In this document: piece after piece, positions 46,801 through 56,823 of the stretch
Layout: every line of letters begins with the position of its first letter
Numbering within the stretch: the stretch's first letter is position 1
Assembly: GCA_903824785.1 (NCBI GenBank)
Contig: CAIJYD010000026.1
Span: 1 to 64,000 of the forward strand
Reading direction: 5' to 3'
DNA length: 64,000 nucleotides
Source: an uncultured Bacteroidota bacterium
Lineage (GTDB): Bacteria; Bacteroidota; Bacteroidia; Bacteroidales; VadinHA17
Notes under the pieces: generated by a model
What the model was told of the DNA's origin: nothing
Database searches by the model: none
What the model saw: the letters and a program-made list of their open reading frames with translations, nothing else
Translations under genes and position numbers: made by a program

Positions 46801-49800
46801 CTGGTAACCTTGATGGTATAAGTCTTTTCACTTTTGCCCTCTTCGGTTGCAATAATCGTAATTGTTTTTTCTGTTAATGCTGTTAAGTCTATGGCTCCTG
46901 AAGCAACGCCTGTGGCAACTACAGTACCGTCAACAATGATAACGCCTGCTCCGGTTGGAGTTACAGTAATACTGCTTATTGCGTTTGCTACCGTTAAACC
47001 TGTGTAGCCATATGTGCCTGAAGCAAAGGAATAACCTGAAGGGCTTCCGCTCAGGGCTATCCCTGTAAGGTTTGCCGAAGCTGATTGTGTATAGGCTGCA
47101 CTTCCGATCTCACTATTGTCATAACCAGCTTTTACAGCCAGGGCTTTTAACGTAAGGGCAGAGATGATGGCTACCGGAGCCTCGTACAGGGTACTTCCGG
47201 TTGTTGGAACATCGCCGTTTGTGGTATAATAAATAGCCGTTGCACCTGAAGATGCAATACTGACAGTTGCGCCCAATGCAATTGCTCCGGCAACGGGATT
47301 AAAGGTTGGAGTAGCAAGAGTCCCGTTTCTGGTGACTTTGATGGTATAGGTCCTGGAACTCTTGTTCGTTTCTGTGGCAACAACGGTGATGGTCTTTTCT
47401 ACGGTCTCTGACAAGCTGATAGCACCTGATGGATTCCCGGAGGTCACTACTGTCCCGTCAACGGTGATCACGCCAGCACCTGTTGGTGTAACCGTGATAC
47501 TGGCAACATTGTTGGGTACTGTTAAACCGCTGTAGCTATAAGTGTCTGAAGAATAGGAATAACCTGCAGGGCTGCCACTCAGGGCGATGCCTGTCAGGTC
47601 TGCCGAAGCGGACTGGGTATAGGCTGCAGTAGCGATGGCACTGTTGGTGTAACCTGATTTCACGGCAAGTGCTTTGACAGTTACCGCGGAACTGATCACC
47701 AGTGGTATCGTTGCCTGGTTCGTGGAGGATATTGTTGGCGTTGATCCGTCAGTAGTATAATAAATGGCATCGGCACTTGCTGAACTGATTGTCACAGTTG
47801 TGCCCCATAGTATTGCTCCCGCCGCCGGACTGAAGGTCGGGGTAGCCTGAACCGGGCTTGCTGTAACGGAAACAGTAAATGTCCTGACACCGGTTATTTT
47901 GCCTGACTCAGTTGTTGTTACTACAATGGTCAGGGAGGCAGTGGATAAAATGACGTAATCATTTCCACTAGTATAACCAATTGCGTCAATGGTTATTGCA
48001 GATGTACCGCCATTATCTGTGACAGTAAATTTAATCTTGTCATTACTGCTTGTTACCCAGCCGGATATTGCTCCGGTTTCATCCGCTGCGCCTGCTGCCG
48101 GGATTACAACATTGTTAACGCCGCCAACAGGGGCTGTACTGCCTACGGATAACACAACGGCACTTGGTGGGGTTGCTGAGGCCTGTGTATAGGTTGCACT
48201 TACGACTGCACTGTTAGCCCAATCTGTTTTCACCGCGATTGCCTTGACTGTTTTGGCAACATCAATGGTAAGAGCGTCGGCATATGCCAGCGTTGTTCCG
48301 GTTACTGAGGTTGCTGGTTCTGTTCCATCGGTTGTGTAAAAAATGTTCGTTGCACCTGCTGAAGTGATTGTAACCGTACTGCCATAAGCAACTGCTCCGG
48401 CTGCCAGGCTAAAGGTCGGGGAAGCCTGGGTGCCATTGCGTGTGACCTTGATGGTATATGTTTTGGCAATTTTTCCCTCTTCAGTAGCAATAACTGTAAT
48501 GGTTTTTTCTGTGTTTTCCGTTAAGGAAATGGCTCCTGAAGCACTCTCGCTGGCAACTATTGTACCGTTTACGGTAATCACGCCAGCACCTGTTGGTGTG
48601 ACTGTGATACTGCTCACTGAGTTAGCTAACGTTACTCCTGCATATTCATAAGTACCTGAAGCAAAGGTATAACTTGCAGGAGTTCCGCTAATTGTTATGT
48701 CGGACAGAGCTGTGGTAGCGGCCTGTGTATAAGAAGCACTTGCGATTTCACTGTTATCATAGCCGGTTCTTAGAGCCAGGGCTTTTAAAGTGATGGCAGA
48801 GTTGATGTCAAGGGGAGTGGAATAAAGAGTACTGCCCGTTGTTGGAACATCGCCGTTTGTGGTGTAATAAACAGCAGAAGCACCTGAAGATGTAATGGCA
48901 ACAGGAGTGCCCCATGCAATTGCACCGGCATCAGGATTAAAGGTAGGGGTAGTCTGTGGTGCATTGTTTCTTGTAATACTGATTATGTATGTTTTAGCAC
49001 TTTTCCCAGTCTCAGTTGCTACCACAGTAATGACTGTTGGTGCACCGGCTGTTAAGGAGATATCTCCTGAAGCAACTCCGGTAGCCACTTCTGTTCCGTT
49101 AACAGTGATTACCCCAGCACCTGTTGGTGTAACAGTGATACTACTCGCTGCGTTTCCTACCGTTACTCCGGTGTACTCATATGTACCTGAGGCAAAAGTG
49201 TATCCGCCTGGTGATCCGCTCAAAACGATATTTGAAAGATCTGCTGAGTATTCTTCCCCTGCTCCAACTTCACTGAATGCAGTGATGCCGGTTGCAGTAA
49301 AAACATTTGACCCTGTTACTGTGCCTGGATAGGCATATGAACCGTTATATTTGTATGCCTTCATATTACCAGAAACAGCTCCCCCTGCCAAATCAGCTGT
49401 CAGATAAGTAAATGACGCATCAGCTGAAAAAGTTCCGATACCTCCATCAGTAATTGTATAGTAACGATTCAGTTTTTTAGTACTATTAAGGTAAGAAGGA
49501 TAATTGCTGCTTGCCCCATCATTTGAAGTAATAGTTAAATTTCCTCCGGTAGAAACACCGGTTAAAGCAACACTTACAGGTGTATATCCTGTTGAGGTTC
49601 CCACAGGGTAAGAATAGGTGTTTGTGCCTGTCAGAATTCCCCTGCGGAGATTTCCGTTAATATAACCCGACGAGCTCCCTCCGCTTATAGCATTGGTTGC
49701 TGTATTACTCACAATAAGTGTGTTGGCATTTGTAGATAAGATCCCACTCGTTAGCGTAAGTATTCCTCCTACCGTTGTCGAACTTCCCAACGAAGCACCG

Positions 49801-52800
49801 CTTGAATTGTTTAAGGTAATATTTCCGAAAGTCGAAGCCGAAGTTCCGCCAATGGTTTGTAGTTCTGCACCATTAAAATTAAAGGTACTTCCGGTGGTCG
49901 TAAATGTGGCTCCATTGTTTTCCAGGTTGCCAGCTGAATTGTGTGTAAAACTTCCTGCCGTAAAGGCTGTTCCTGAACCAAGTTCCATATTTCCACCAAT
50001 GGTTAAAGCACCACCTGCGGTTACAGAAGCTGTGCCGCTTAAGATAAAATTACCATGCATTGATATGGCTGCATCAGGCATAGTCTTTACTCCGCTGCCG
50101 CTTAAAATAAGATTGTGATAATCAGGAGAACCATCCGGCAACAAAATAGTCTGGGCTCCGCCATTGTATTGTATAGTTGCGCCAAATACATCGGCATACC
50201 ATTTGCCTGTCCCGGTTTTGGTCATTAAATTGCCAATCTTCATCGTACTGCCTGCCTCATTTGTAATATCTGCTCCGGTAGCTATATCTACATTGTAAAA
50301 ACGGGAATTACCTGAAATAGAAGCACCTGAGTTGACAAAAACAACCTTGCTGGTACCAGGATCATTGCCTGCTGCATTCTGATCCTCCCATCCTCCGCCA
50401 ACTGCATTGTGGATTTCAAGAGTATTAGCTCCCATAACAAGCACCCCTCCTGCTTCTATGATGAGTGTTTTAATTTGAGAGATACCTTCCGGCAAATTAG
50501 GATCATTTAGAGTAGTGCTTGCATCCGGTATAATAATATGCGTCCATTCAGAAGGTGTCCCTGCAGGTGTCCAGTTTCCTGAAACTCCTGTCCACGCAGT
50601 CGAGGTGGAACCGTTCCAGGTAAGATGGTCTGCAGCGAAATCCCCTATAGTAAAAATAGTACGCCACTGATGTGTCGGATTAACATATATAAAATACTCC
50701 ATCGGCACATTCGACATACCTACAAAATTGTTGGAGTAATCAGAGCTGGACCGTCCGTGTTCGTCAGGACTGGCAGCTCCACCTGTACCTAAATCATAAT
50801 CCCATGTGGTAAGTTTTGTTTCAGTATTGCTTTGTAACTCTGAATCAAGGTAATGAAAATTAGCTGATACAGTGCCTCCTGCTCCATTGCTGGCGGGTGT
50901 AATTTCATACATTCTTTGAACCGCATCTGCTTTTTTTGAATTGGTCGTTCCAATTCTGACGACTACGGTTACTGATGAGGGAGAAGTTGTCGGGTTGATA
51001 AAAGCAACACTGGTATATTCGTTACCAAAAGTATAACTTGTATTAGCTGAAGGTGCGTTTCTGAGGATTTTACCTGTTACATCGCCTTGCCCGGTTGTAG
51101 TAGCCGAAGTGCCCATTGTAAGAATGGAGGAGGTAAGATCGTATGCGGTTGGCCAGGTACCCCAACTGCTGACAAGTTCAAGAAGACCTTTGGTGGAAGA
51201 AGGGTTGGCAGAAGAGAGATCCAGAACGCTGTTAACAGTAATGTTGCTGGCTGCTGTCACACCTCCGGCTCCGTTTATCGTCAAATTGTTAAAGGTAGTC
51301 GCCCCTGTTATGGTTTGAGCCGATTCCCCATTGAAAATCACAGTACCCGCAGCAGCAGTAAAGGTGCCGCTATTGCTCCAGTTTCCTGATGTGCTGATCA
51401 CATTGGAACTTCCGTTTAGGGTGGTGCCAGTTCCAATGATTACATTCCCGGTAACTGAAATATCATGGGAAGCCATGGCCGAAGCGGTTCCGTTCAGCCT
51501 TAAATCACCCAATATTTGTAGTGGAAAAGCAGGCATCGTCTTTGTTCCGCTGCCACTTAGTATCAGATTGTGATATCCGGGTGTTGATCCGTTCGGGAAA
51601 ACGATGGTTTGATCCGTACCATTGAATTCTATGGTGTTGTGGTTGCTTGCTGCATTTAAAACTCCGCTGTTTGAAAGTGACAGAGTTCCGGAAATACGCA
51701 TAATGTTATCAGTTCCCAGGGTTAATGTCGCCCCATCGGCGATTGTAACATTATAAAAATTAGTAGGATCGGCCATGGTTGCCGCTGCGTTGGTAAAAAT
51801 AATAGTGCTTGATCCTGCATTTAATGTGCCAAGATTATTCCAAGCCCCGGTGCCTCCGGTTATTGTTAGCATTGGGCTGCCAGTAGTAGCATTGACAATC
51901 CCTCCGGTCAGGATATCTATTGAATTTAGAGTTGTATTTGCAGGTAAGGTTGGATTGTTATGAGTCCCGTCTATGGTAATTGCCGGGATAACTACATTGG
52001 CCTCAGCATCGGGAACACCTCCGTTCCAGTTTCCGGGTAAAGTCCAGTCTGTGAGGACTGCTCCTCCACTGATCCACGTATGGGTATTTCCCACAGAATT
52101 GGCCCCCATGGTCCAGTATTTATAATCATAAGCTGTTGAAGCAACATATGGAAGCCCCAAACCTGATAAGCCTAGCCAGTTATCACTTGAGCTCTGGTTG
52201 GAATGACCACGATCGACCACTGTTGAAGGGTATAGGTTGTCGAAAAAATTAAGATTGGTTTCTGTGGTTCCATTTAGTTCGGCATCCAGATAATGAAGAT
52301 TCAGTGTTAGCCGTGTAGCACTTGATCCGCCTATTCTGATAATGTCATAATACCGGTGTATTGCATCCGTTTTCCAGGTATGTGTTGATGTAAGAACAAT
52401 CTTCTCACTTAAAGAAGTTGGCAATGGATCTATTGTGAAATTTACGGTTGTAAACTGATTACCAAAAGAATATGGTGTGTTTAACTCAAAATAATTACGG
52501 GTCACAATTCCGGTAACATCGCCCGTTCCGGTTGTTGTTGCAGCAGCACCCATAAAAATTGTATTGGCTTCGGTTTCAAGAGTTCCCTGCGTGGCAGAAA
52601 CATTGGAGCTTTGTAAATACAGAACACCATTTACAGTTTGGCTGGCACTTGCAGTAACACCAGCGCTGTTATTCACCGTTAAATTATTGAAAGTGTTTGT
52701 TGCTGATCCTCCGATTGTCTGTGCCGATGAACCGCTATAGTTTACTGTTCCGTCTGCATTATCAAATGTGGCACCATTGTTGGTCCAGTTGCCCGACAGA

Positions 52801-54824
52801 TTAATTATTGCACCGGCAGTGAATGTACCTCCCGTTAGAGTTGCCGAACCATTTATGTTTAAAGTAGCAGGAGCTTTAAAATTACCGGTTGTCTGCGTAA
52901 AATTGTTAACTGTTAGTGAAGCAGTACTTCCTCCAATATTGAGTGTCTGAGCAGTTTTAGCAACTACTAAATTGTAAAATGTCTGACTTGCTGCCGTACC
53001 GTTGATGGCTTGGACTACAGTTGTATTGTTAAAGGTAACAGTACTGGTTCCTGGAGTAAAAGTGGCACCATTGTTTGTCCAGTTGCCGCCGACAGAAACC
53101 GCATAGCCTGAGGTCGTAAATGTCCCGGAAGTTAAAGTCACATTCCCAAGAATATCTATGGCTGAAGGGGAGCTTGCTGGCGCAGTAGTTCCGGCAGTCA
53201 GGGTAAAATCGCGCATCACGTTCAGTGTGGCAGGGAAAGTGGTTGTACCTGAGCTGTTAATAATTAAGCTGGAATAACCAACATCGGAGGAAGGACCCTG
53301 AGGATTCAGGATAGTCTGCACCGAACCGTTATATTCTATTGAATTATTGGTTGCTTTTAAATCGATAATACTTCCTGAGCCTGCAGTAACTGCTCCGGCT
53401 ATTTTCAGATAAGCACCGGAAGCCGGCTGTAAATAGGTATTGGCATTTACAGTTATGTTGTAGAAATTATTTATGCCCGATCCTCCCAGCGAAACGACAT
53501 TAGAAATAGTTCCATTGGAGAAGACAACTGTTCCGGTATTGCCGTTAAAGGTACTATTGTTTAACCAGGCACCTGTAGAACCGTTAATTGTAATACTGTT
53601 CGAACCTGCACTGAGTGAAGCGCCTGAAGCAATTTCAAGCGTTTTTATCGCCACTCCTAAAGTTAAGGTAGGGTAACTGGAAAGCGATCCGGGAATTAAA
53701 ACCTCCTCAGTAGTGAGGGGTACATGTCCTGCCGACCAGTTAGAGATATTACTCCAATCTGTATCTATACCTAACCAGGTATTTTTGACAGAAGCATAAT
53801 CTGCCAGACTCCATTGTTTGTTATCCAGTACTGTTGTTGGGGCAAGATAGGTAATGGTTTTTCCCGACAAAGTCACTGTATTGCCGGAAACGTCATTGGA
53901 AGTCTTCCCGTGTTCATGAATTGTGCCAAATCCTGGTCCTGCATGGGCATCCCAAAGAACCAGTTTTGATTCCGTATTCGTGTTAAGTTCAGTATCCAGA
54001 TAATGCAGGCTGGCGACAACCTGATCGGTAGCAGTAGCATCCTGTGCAAAGGAATAAACCCGTTGAATTGCTCCTGTTTTCCAGGTTGGTGCTGCACCAA
54101 TGGCAATTTTACAGCTGATCCAGGCTGGTTTGGTACCCCCTGAAACACCTAAAAAGGTAATTGTAGTATATTGATTGCCAAAACTGTATGGGGTATTGTT
54201 ATCAAAAGTCTGTGTCCGTTTCACTATTCCCGTTACATCGCCGGCACCGGTAGTGGTGGAGGCTGCACCCATGTTAAGGGTAAATGTGCTCATAATCAGG
54301 CAACCTTGAGTAGCTGAAGCATTTGCGCTACTAAGATTAAGAATGCCATTTACGGTAATGTCTGCACTTGCTGTTTTGGCGTTTGTTCCGCTTCCACTAA
54401 TGGTGAGATTGCTGTAAGAAATTCCCTTAATGGATTGGGCAGCAGTTGCAGCATATTCCACTGTTGTCTCTGCTGAGATATTGGTTGTTGCAAAATCAGG
54501 GAACGTTGTGGCTGATGCGGCAGCTCCCAGTTTAAATGTCCCGGAAGTAAAATTCAGGGTTCCGGTTCCGGTTAACTGAAAACCACCATCGCTGAAAACA
54601 GAACCTGAAACCACATCGCCAATGGTTAAAGGATTTGCTCCAAGACTTCGGGCAGAACCCAAAGTTACACCATTAGAATTATTGATCTTAACTCCACCAC
54701 TCCCGGGAAAGGAAGAAATAAATTCGCCTCCTGTGGTCTGTGCTGAACTTCCTGTATATTGGAGAGTGGCGCTGGCACCATATACAAGTGTACCGGTTAC
54801 GGTTGTTGTCGATGTTCCTTCCAT
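43869..54824 (-). CDS. Giant T9SS-secreted adhesin-like protein, main C-terminal fragment
   Basis: This 3651-residue frame is the bulk of one giant exported protein. Residues about 1-1860 are Thr/Ser/Gly-rich beta-helix-like repeats with at least three copies of a module containing GDVTG(I/K)-(V/I)-R and T(P/S)YSFGN or TSYTFGN (near 200, 770 and 1245) and a related one near 1720. Residues about 1860-3380 alternate six cadherin-like modules (LTGIALSGSPSGYSF type) with seven chitobiase/hexosaminidase-C-terminal-like modules (AIYYTTDGTDPTT type). One position has a different domain, and an Ig-like insert follows. The end (about 3565-3651, LANYPNPFEDNTKI) is a type A T9SS sorting tail, implying surface delivery by the type IX system. 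The frame continues in sense upstream of this Met, so the true gene starts earlier. Confidence 0.85.
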   Translation of the reverse strand: MEGTSTTTVTGTLVYGASATLQYTGSSAQTTGGEFISSFPGSGGVKINNSNGVTLGSARSLGANPLTIGDVVSGSVFSDGGFQLTGTGTLNFTSGTFKLGAAASATTFPDFATTNISAETTVEYAATAAQSIKGISYSNLTISGSGTNAKTASADITVNGILNLSSANASATQGCLIMSTFTLNMGAASTTTGAGDVTGIVKRTQTFDNNTPYSFGNQYTTITFLGVSGGTKPAWISCKIAIGAAPTWKTGAIQRVYSFAQDATATDQVVASLHYLDTELNTNTESKLVLWDAHAGPGFGTIHEHGKTSNDVSGNTVTLSGKTITYLAPTTVLDNKQWSLADYASVKNTWLGIDTDWSNISNWSAGHVPLTTEEVLIPGSLSSYPTLTLGVAIKTLEIASGASLSAGSNSITINGSTGAWLNNSTFNGNTGTVVFSNGTISNVVSLGGSGINNFYNITVNANTYLQPASGAYLKIAGAVTAGSGSIIDLKATNNSIEYNGSVQTILNPQGPSSDVGYSSLIINSSGTTTFPATLNVMRDFTLTAGTTAPASSPSAIDILGNVTLTSGTFTTSGYAVSVGGNWTNNGATFTPGTSTVTFNNTTVVQAINGTAASQTFYNLVVAKTAQTLNIGGSTASLTVNNFTQTTGNFKAPATLNINGSATLTGGTFTAGAIINLSGNWTNNGATFDNADGTVNYSGSSAQTIGGSATNTFNNLTVNNSAGVTASASQTVNGVLYLQSSNVSATQGTLETEANTIFMGAAATTTGTGDVTGIVTRNYFELNTPYSFGNQFTTVNFTIDPLPTSLSEKIVLTSTHTWKTDAIHRYYDIIRIGGSSATRLTLNLHYLDAELNGTTETNLNFFDNLYPSTVVDRGHSNQSSSDNWLGLSGLGLPYVASTAYDYKYWTMGANSVGNTHTWISGGAVLTDWTLPGNWNGGVPDAEANVVIPAITIDGTHNNPTLPANTTLNSIDILTGGIVNATTGSPMLTITGGTGAWNNLGTLNAGSSTIIFTNAAATMADPTNFYNVTIADGATLTLGTDNIMRISGTLSLSNSGVLNAASNHNTIEFNGTDQTIVFPNGSTPGYHNLILSGSGTKTMPAFPLQILGDLRLNGTASAMASHDISVTGNVIIGTGTTLNGSSNVISTSGNWSNSGTFTAAAGTVIFNGESAQTITGATTFNNLTINGAGGVTAASNITVNSVLDLSSANPSSTKGLLELVSSWGTWPTAYDLTSSILTMGTSATTTGQGDVTGKILRNAPSANTSYTFGNEYTSVAFINPTTSPSSVTVVVRIGTTNSKKADAVQRMYEITPASNGAGGTVSANFHYLDSELQSNTETKLTTWDYDLGTGGAASPDEHGRSSSDYSNNFVGMSNVPMEYFIYVNPTHQWRTIFTIGDFAADHLTWNGSTSTAWTGVSGNWTPAGTPSEWTHIIIPDASTTLNDPNLPEGISQIKTLIIEAGGVLVMGANTLEIHNAVGGGWEDQNAAGNDPGTSKVVFVNSGASISGNSRFYNVDIATGADITNEAGSTMKIGNLMTKTGTGKWYADVFGATIQYNGGAQTILLPDGSPDYHNLILSGSGVKTMPDAAISMHGNFILSGTASVTAGGALTIGGNMELGSGTAFTAGSFTHNSAGNLENNGATFTTTGSTFNFNGAELQTIGGTSASTFGNITLNNSSGASLGSSTTVGGILTLTSGILSTNANTLIVSNTATNAISGGSSSGYINGNLRRGILTGTNTYSYPVGTSTGYTPVSVALTGVSTGGNLTITSNDGASSNYPSYLNSTKKLNRYYTITDGGIGTFSADASFTYLTADLAGGAVSGNMKAYKYNGSYAYPGTVTGSNVFTATGITAFSEVGAGEEYSADLSNIVLSGSPGGYTFASGTYEYTGVTVGNAASSITVTPTGAGVITVNGTEVATGVASGDISLTAGAPTVITVVATETGKSAKTYIISITRNNAPQTTPTFNPDAGAIAWGTPVAITSSGASAVYYTTNGDVPTTGSTLYSTPLDINSAITLKALALRTGYDNSEIASASYTQAATTALSDITISGTPASYTFASGTYEYAGVTLANSVSSITVTPTGAGVITVNGTIVASESASGAISLTENTEKTITVIATEEGKIAKTYTIKVTRNGTQASPTFSLAAGAVAYGSTVTITSAGATNIFYTTDGTEPATSVTGTTLAYADALTIDVAKTVKAIAVKTDWANSAVVSATYTQASATPPSAVVLSVGSTAPVGGVNNVVIPAAGAADETGAISGWVTSSNDKIKFTVTDNGGTSAITIDAIGYTSGNDYVILSTASLTIVVTTTESGKITGVRTFTVSVTASPVQATPTFSPAAGAILWGTTVTISSASADAIYYTTDGSTPTISSTNQATIPLVISSAVTVKALAVKSGYTNSAIATAAYTQSASADLTGIALSGSPAGYSYSSDTYSYSGLTVPNNVASITVTPTGAGVITVDGTVVTSGNPSGAISLSETVEKTITVVATETNKSSRTYTIKVTRNGTLATPTFNPVAGAIALGATVSIASSGATAIYYTTNGDVPTTGSTLYEAPVAIISALTLKALAVKAGYDNSEIGSAAYTQSASANLTGIALSGSPSGYSFASGTYGYTGLTVANAISSITVTPTGAGVIIVDGTVVATGVASGAIDLTALTEKTITIIATEEGKSEKTYTIKVTRNGALPTPNFSPVAGAIAFGTPVTISSSGATAIYYTTDGTDPTTEKTLYSTPVAINSAQTLRALAVKPGYDNSAIGSAVYTQAASADLPGIALSGSPTGYSFSSGTYVYTGVTVGNSASVTVTPTGDGTITVEGTEVATGSASDVISLPAGTPAVITVIATETGKSAKTYTISITRNNAPQATPTFNPDAGAVALGTTVAITSSGATTIYYTTNGADPTTGSSVYSTPVAINSVLTLKALAVKAGYDNSDIGSADYTLVLHHFAISTISSPQIAGSAITGIEITAQDANNNTVTDFTGTVDFSGTAGITGTSTAFTSGQLSGVRLTPPVKGTSLTLVVTGSTKTGTSTFDVNAPVMGGTVTITGTARYGGVLTAVISSITYTPTTNLDVPAYQWKRGETNIGTNSSTYTLVEADITNTITVIVSADGAHATGSVTSSATGTIAKAVGPAAPTGVAKTDVTAYGLNNGTLTGTASGQEYEKDASGSWVAISGTTVTGLAPGSYIVRVAVTSTALAGTPTSAFVISEGGLTADLTGIALSGSPSGYSFASGTYSYSGLTVANAVSNITVTPTGAGVITVEGTTVTSGSASEAIALTALTEKTITVIATEEGKGAKTYTIKVTRNGALTTPAFSPVAGAIVLGTTVTITSAGADHIYYTTNGDDPTTGSSEYSTAVAINSALTLKALAVKAGYDNSAIGSAAYTVVNLPQGSLTANGPFCATGAGELTWTATAGTGPYTVIYNDGTSDRTANSVVSGTSFATFTTPVTTTTTYTLVSVTGAVSSVRSNSFTGSSATITINALPTVADIAGGADIVDINSVTPAFTNTTSGGVWSIVPVTGTASITSGGVVTGLTSGTVTVTYTVTDGCSKSVTHSLTVSETTGIKEQHINSELKLANYPNPFEDNTKISYSLPFDGRVTLVLSNVSGQVVKTIINATQTAGDYNINISFADLNSGIYHATMRLKGNGEEMIKNIRLVKGR
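44690..49260 (-). repeat. Tandem about 530-bp DNA repeats encoding cadherin-like/CHB_HEX modules
   Basis: The cadherin-like landmark recurs near 49210, 48680, 47570, 47035, 46510 and 45180, most steps being about 530 bases and two longer steps containing inserted domains. Neighbouring copies share long near-identical nucleotide stretches. Such arrays can shrink or grow by recombination and are prone to assembly collapse. Confidence 0.85.
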
Positions 54825-54942
54825 AGAAAGAACTCCATTTACAGTTGTAGTTCCAGAAGGAAATGTTTTGGCATTTGATCCCAGAAGGTTTAGGTTGGAA
54901 TATGTTGTAGGGTTAACTGTCTGGGTACCGGAAGCAGTGTAA

Positions 54943-56823
54943 TTAACACTGTTTCCTGAAGCTGTGGCAGTCAGTGTAGTAATCGTTGGAAGCAGGGGTT
55001 GTGCTGATGTTCAGTACGCTGGTGGCTGTAGCATTGTTAAAAGCAGTTATGGCACCCGAACTGTTTAGGTTGACAATACCTGAAGCGTTGTTGGTAATCC
55101 CGGCAATTGTTCCTGAACCGTTCAGATTAATTGTCCCGGTATTTGTGAAACCTGCAATGAGGGTGGAGATTGCGCCTGCACCGGAGATAGCTGTGGTTCC
55201 TGAATTGCTTAAACCTCCTGACGTTGAGCCAATGGAACATGTACCTCCGATATTTAAGGTACCGCTGTTTGTTAAAGTCCCGGTGGCACCGTCGAGGGCT
55301 GTTCCAACGGTAAGTGTTCCTGTATTCGTATATGTTCCGCTCACTGTAACCGAACCAATAGATGTAATGGTTGAACCGCTTAATGATTTCGATGTGCCTG
55401 AAAATGTATGGATGCCCGTATTTGCTGTAAATGTTGAACCATTATTGGTTAAGCTTCCTGCAAAAGAATAAGCTGCTATGCCTGTTTCATTCCAGATCCC
55501 GCTGATAGTAACATCGCCTGTAAATGTTTTGGCCGAAGTTCCGCCAAGGGCAAGTGTACCCAACACTGAGGTTGCTCCTGTAACCCCGAGTGTAAAATTC
55601 CCGGCAGTAGTAAGTCCGGCACCAGCTCCAACTGTAAGAATTCCTCCTGCAGTTCTGTTGGCAGCGAGAGTCCATGTTTTTGTTCCTGACCCTGAAACTG
55701 TTAAATTATTATAGGAAACGTCAACTACAGTCTGAGAACCTGCTGCATTGTAATTTACTGTGTTCCCTGCAGTTGTTGCAGTTAGGGTTGTAATGCCAGA
55801 AGTTCCTCCGATATACAAAACTCCGGTAGCACCCTGGGTTAAACCACCGGTTCCTGACAGAGCGGTTGTTGCTGTTATAATGCCATTATTGGTAAGTACG
55901 ACTGCGCCACCTGTAACAGTAAGCAATGTTGCACATGTCAATGTTCCACTGTTGGTATAGTTCCCGGTGAATGTTGCTGTTGGAATGGTGATGGTAGCCG
56001 AGCCGCTTAATGTTTTAGTGGCTCCGCTAAAGGTATGTAATCCTGTGCTTGCAGTATATGTTCCGTTATTAGTAAGATTCCCTGCAATACCAACAACTGC
56101 AGCTCCGGATTCAGTCAATGTTCCTGTAATGGTAACATCTGAACCAAACGAAAGGGTGGCCGCCGCACTTTCTGTTATTGCGCCTCCGCTATTGATGGTT
56201 ACAGCTCCGGTAAAGGTCTTGGTTCCTGTGGCACTTGTGACAGACAATGTGCCACTTGTGCCCGCCCCAACTGTGGTTGTTCCGGTTACGCCAAGGGTAA
56301 AAGCTCCTGCGGTAAGAGTAGTCCCATCCCCGATATTCAGGTTGCCGGTTATGGCTAAATTGGCCGCAAGACTGGTCGTTGCCGTTCCGCTTAAAGTCAG
56401 ACCACCACCAATTGTTACCATTGATGCGCCCAATGTTTTAGCCCCGCTCCCGGAAAGTATAAGATTTCCTCCATAAGTATTTACATTATTTACCGTTTGT
56501 GCGCCGGCCGCATAGTATTCTATGGTTCCTGCGGCAGGTTCAGTAACGGCAAATGAATAATTGGTTGCCCAGGTGGATCCTCCAACACGCAAGGTGCCTG
56601 CAGTAAATGTTGGAGTAGTAGCTGTAAGCAGGTAGGTAGCGGCATCAAATGTGCCAGCTGTTAAGGTAAATGTTTTTGTTGTGGAACCCCGGAGTGTGAA
56701 TGCACTTCCAAGGGTAACTGTTCCGCCTGACTTATTAATTACGAGATTACTTATTGTAGGGGTACCTGTTCCCATATTACCTGAAAGTGTCTGGGCGCCG
56801 GTTCCGGTAAGGTTTAATGTCAT
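54943..56823 (-). CDS. Giant adhesin-like protein, middle fragment
   Basis: The 626-residue frame consists of beta-helix-like repeats rich in Thr, Gly, Ser and Asn (repeating GTxTxxG and TFTGxVTI elements). It has no signal peptide, is in the same frame as the preceding 156-residue fragment and is separated from it only by a TAA codon. Its last residues (about from DYYTDC onward) are frameshifted nonsense. The correct continuation (TITTLTATASGN, NSVNYTASGTQTV) lies in the frame of the downstream fragment. It is therefore the middle of a broken gene rather than an independent protein. Confidence 0.75.
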   Translation of the reverse strand: MTLNLTGTGAQTLSGNMGTGTPTISNLVINKSGGTVTLGSAFTLRGSTTKTFTLTAGTFDAATYLLTATTPTFTAGTLRVGGSTWATNYSFAVTEPAAGTIEYYAAGAQTVNNVNTYGGNLILSGSGAKTLGASMVTIGGGLTLSGTATTSLAANLAITGNLNIGDGTTLTAGAFTLGVTGTTTVGAGTSGTLSVTSATGTKTFTGAVTINSGGAITESAAATLSFGSDVTITGTLTESGAAVVGIAGNLTNNGTYTASTGLHTFSGATKTLSGSATITIPTATFTGNYTNSGTLTCATLLTVTGGAVVLTNNGIITATTALSGTGGLTQGATGVLYIGGTSGITTLTATTAGNTVNYNAAGSQTVVDVSYNNLTVSGSGTKTWTLAANRTAGGILTVGAGAGLTTAGNFTLGVTGATSVLGTLALGGTSAKTFTGDVTISGIWNETGIAAYSFAGSLTNNGSTFTANTGIHTFSGTSKSLSGSTITSIGSVTVSGTYTNTGTLTVGTALDGATGTLTNSGTLNIGGTCSIGSTSGGLSNSGTTAISGAGAISTLIAGFTNTGTINLNGSGTIAGITNNASGIVNLNSSGAITAFNNATATSVLNISTTPASNDYYTDCHSFRKQC

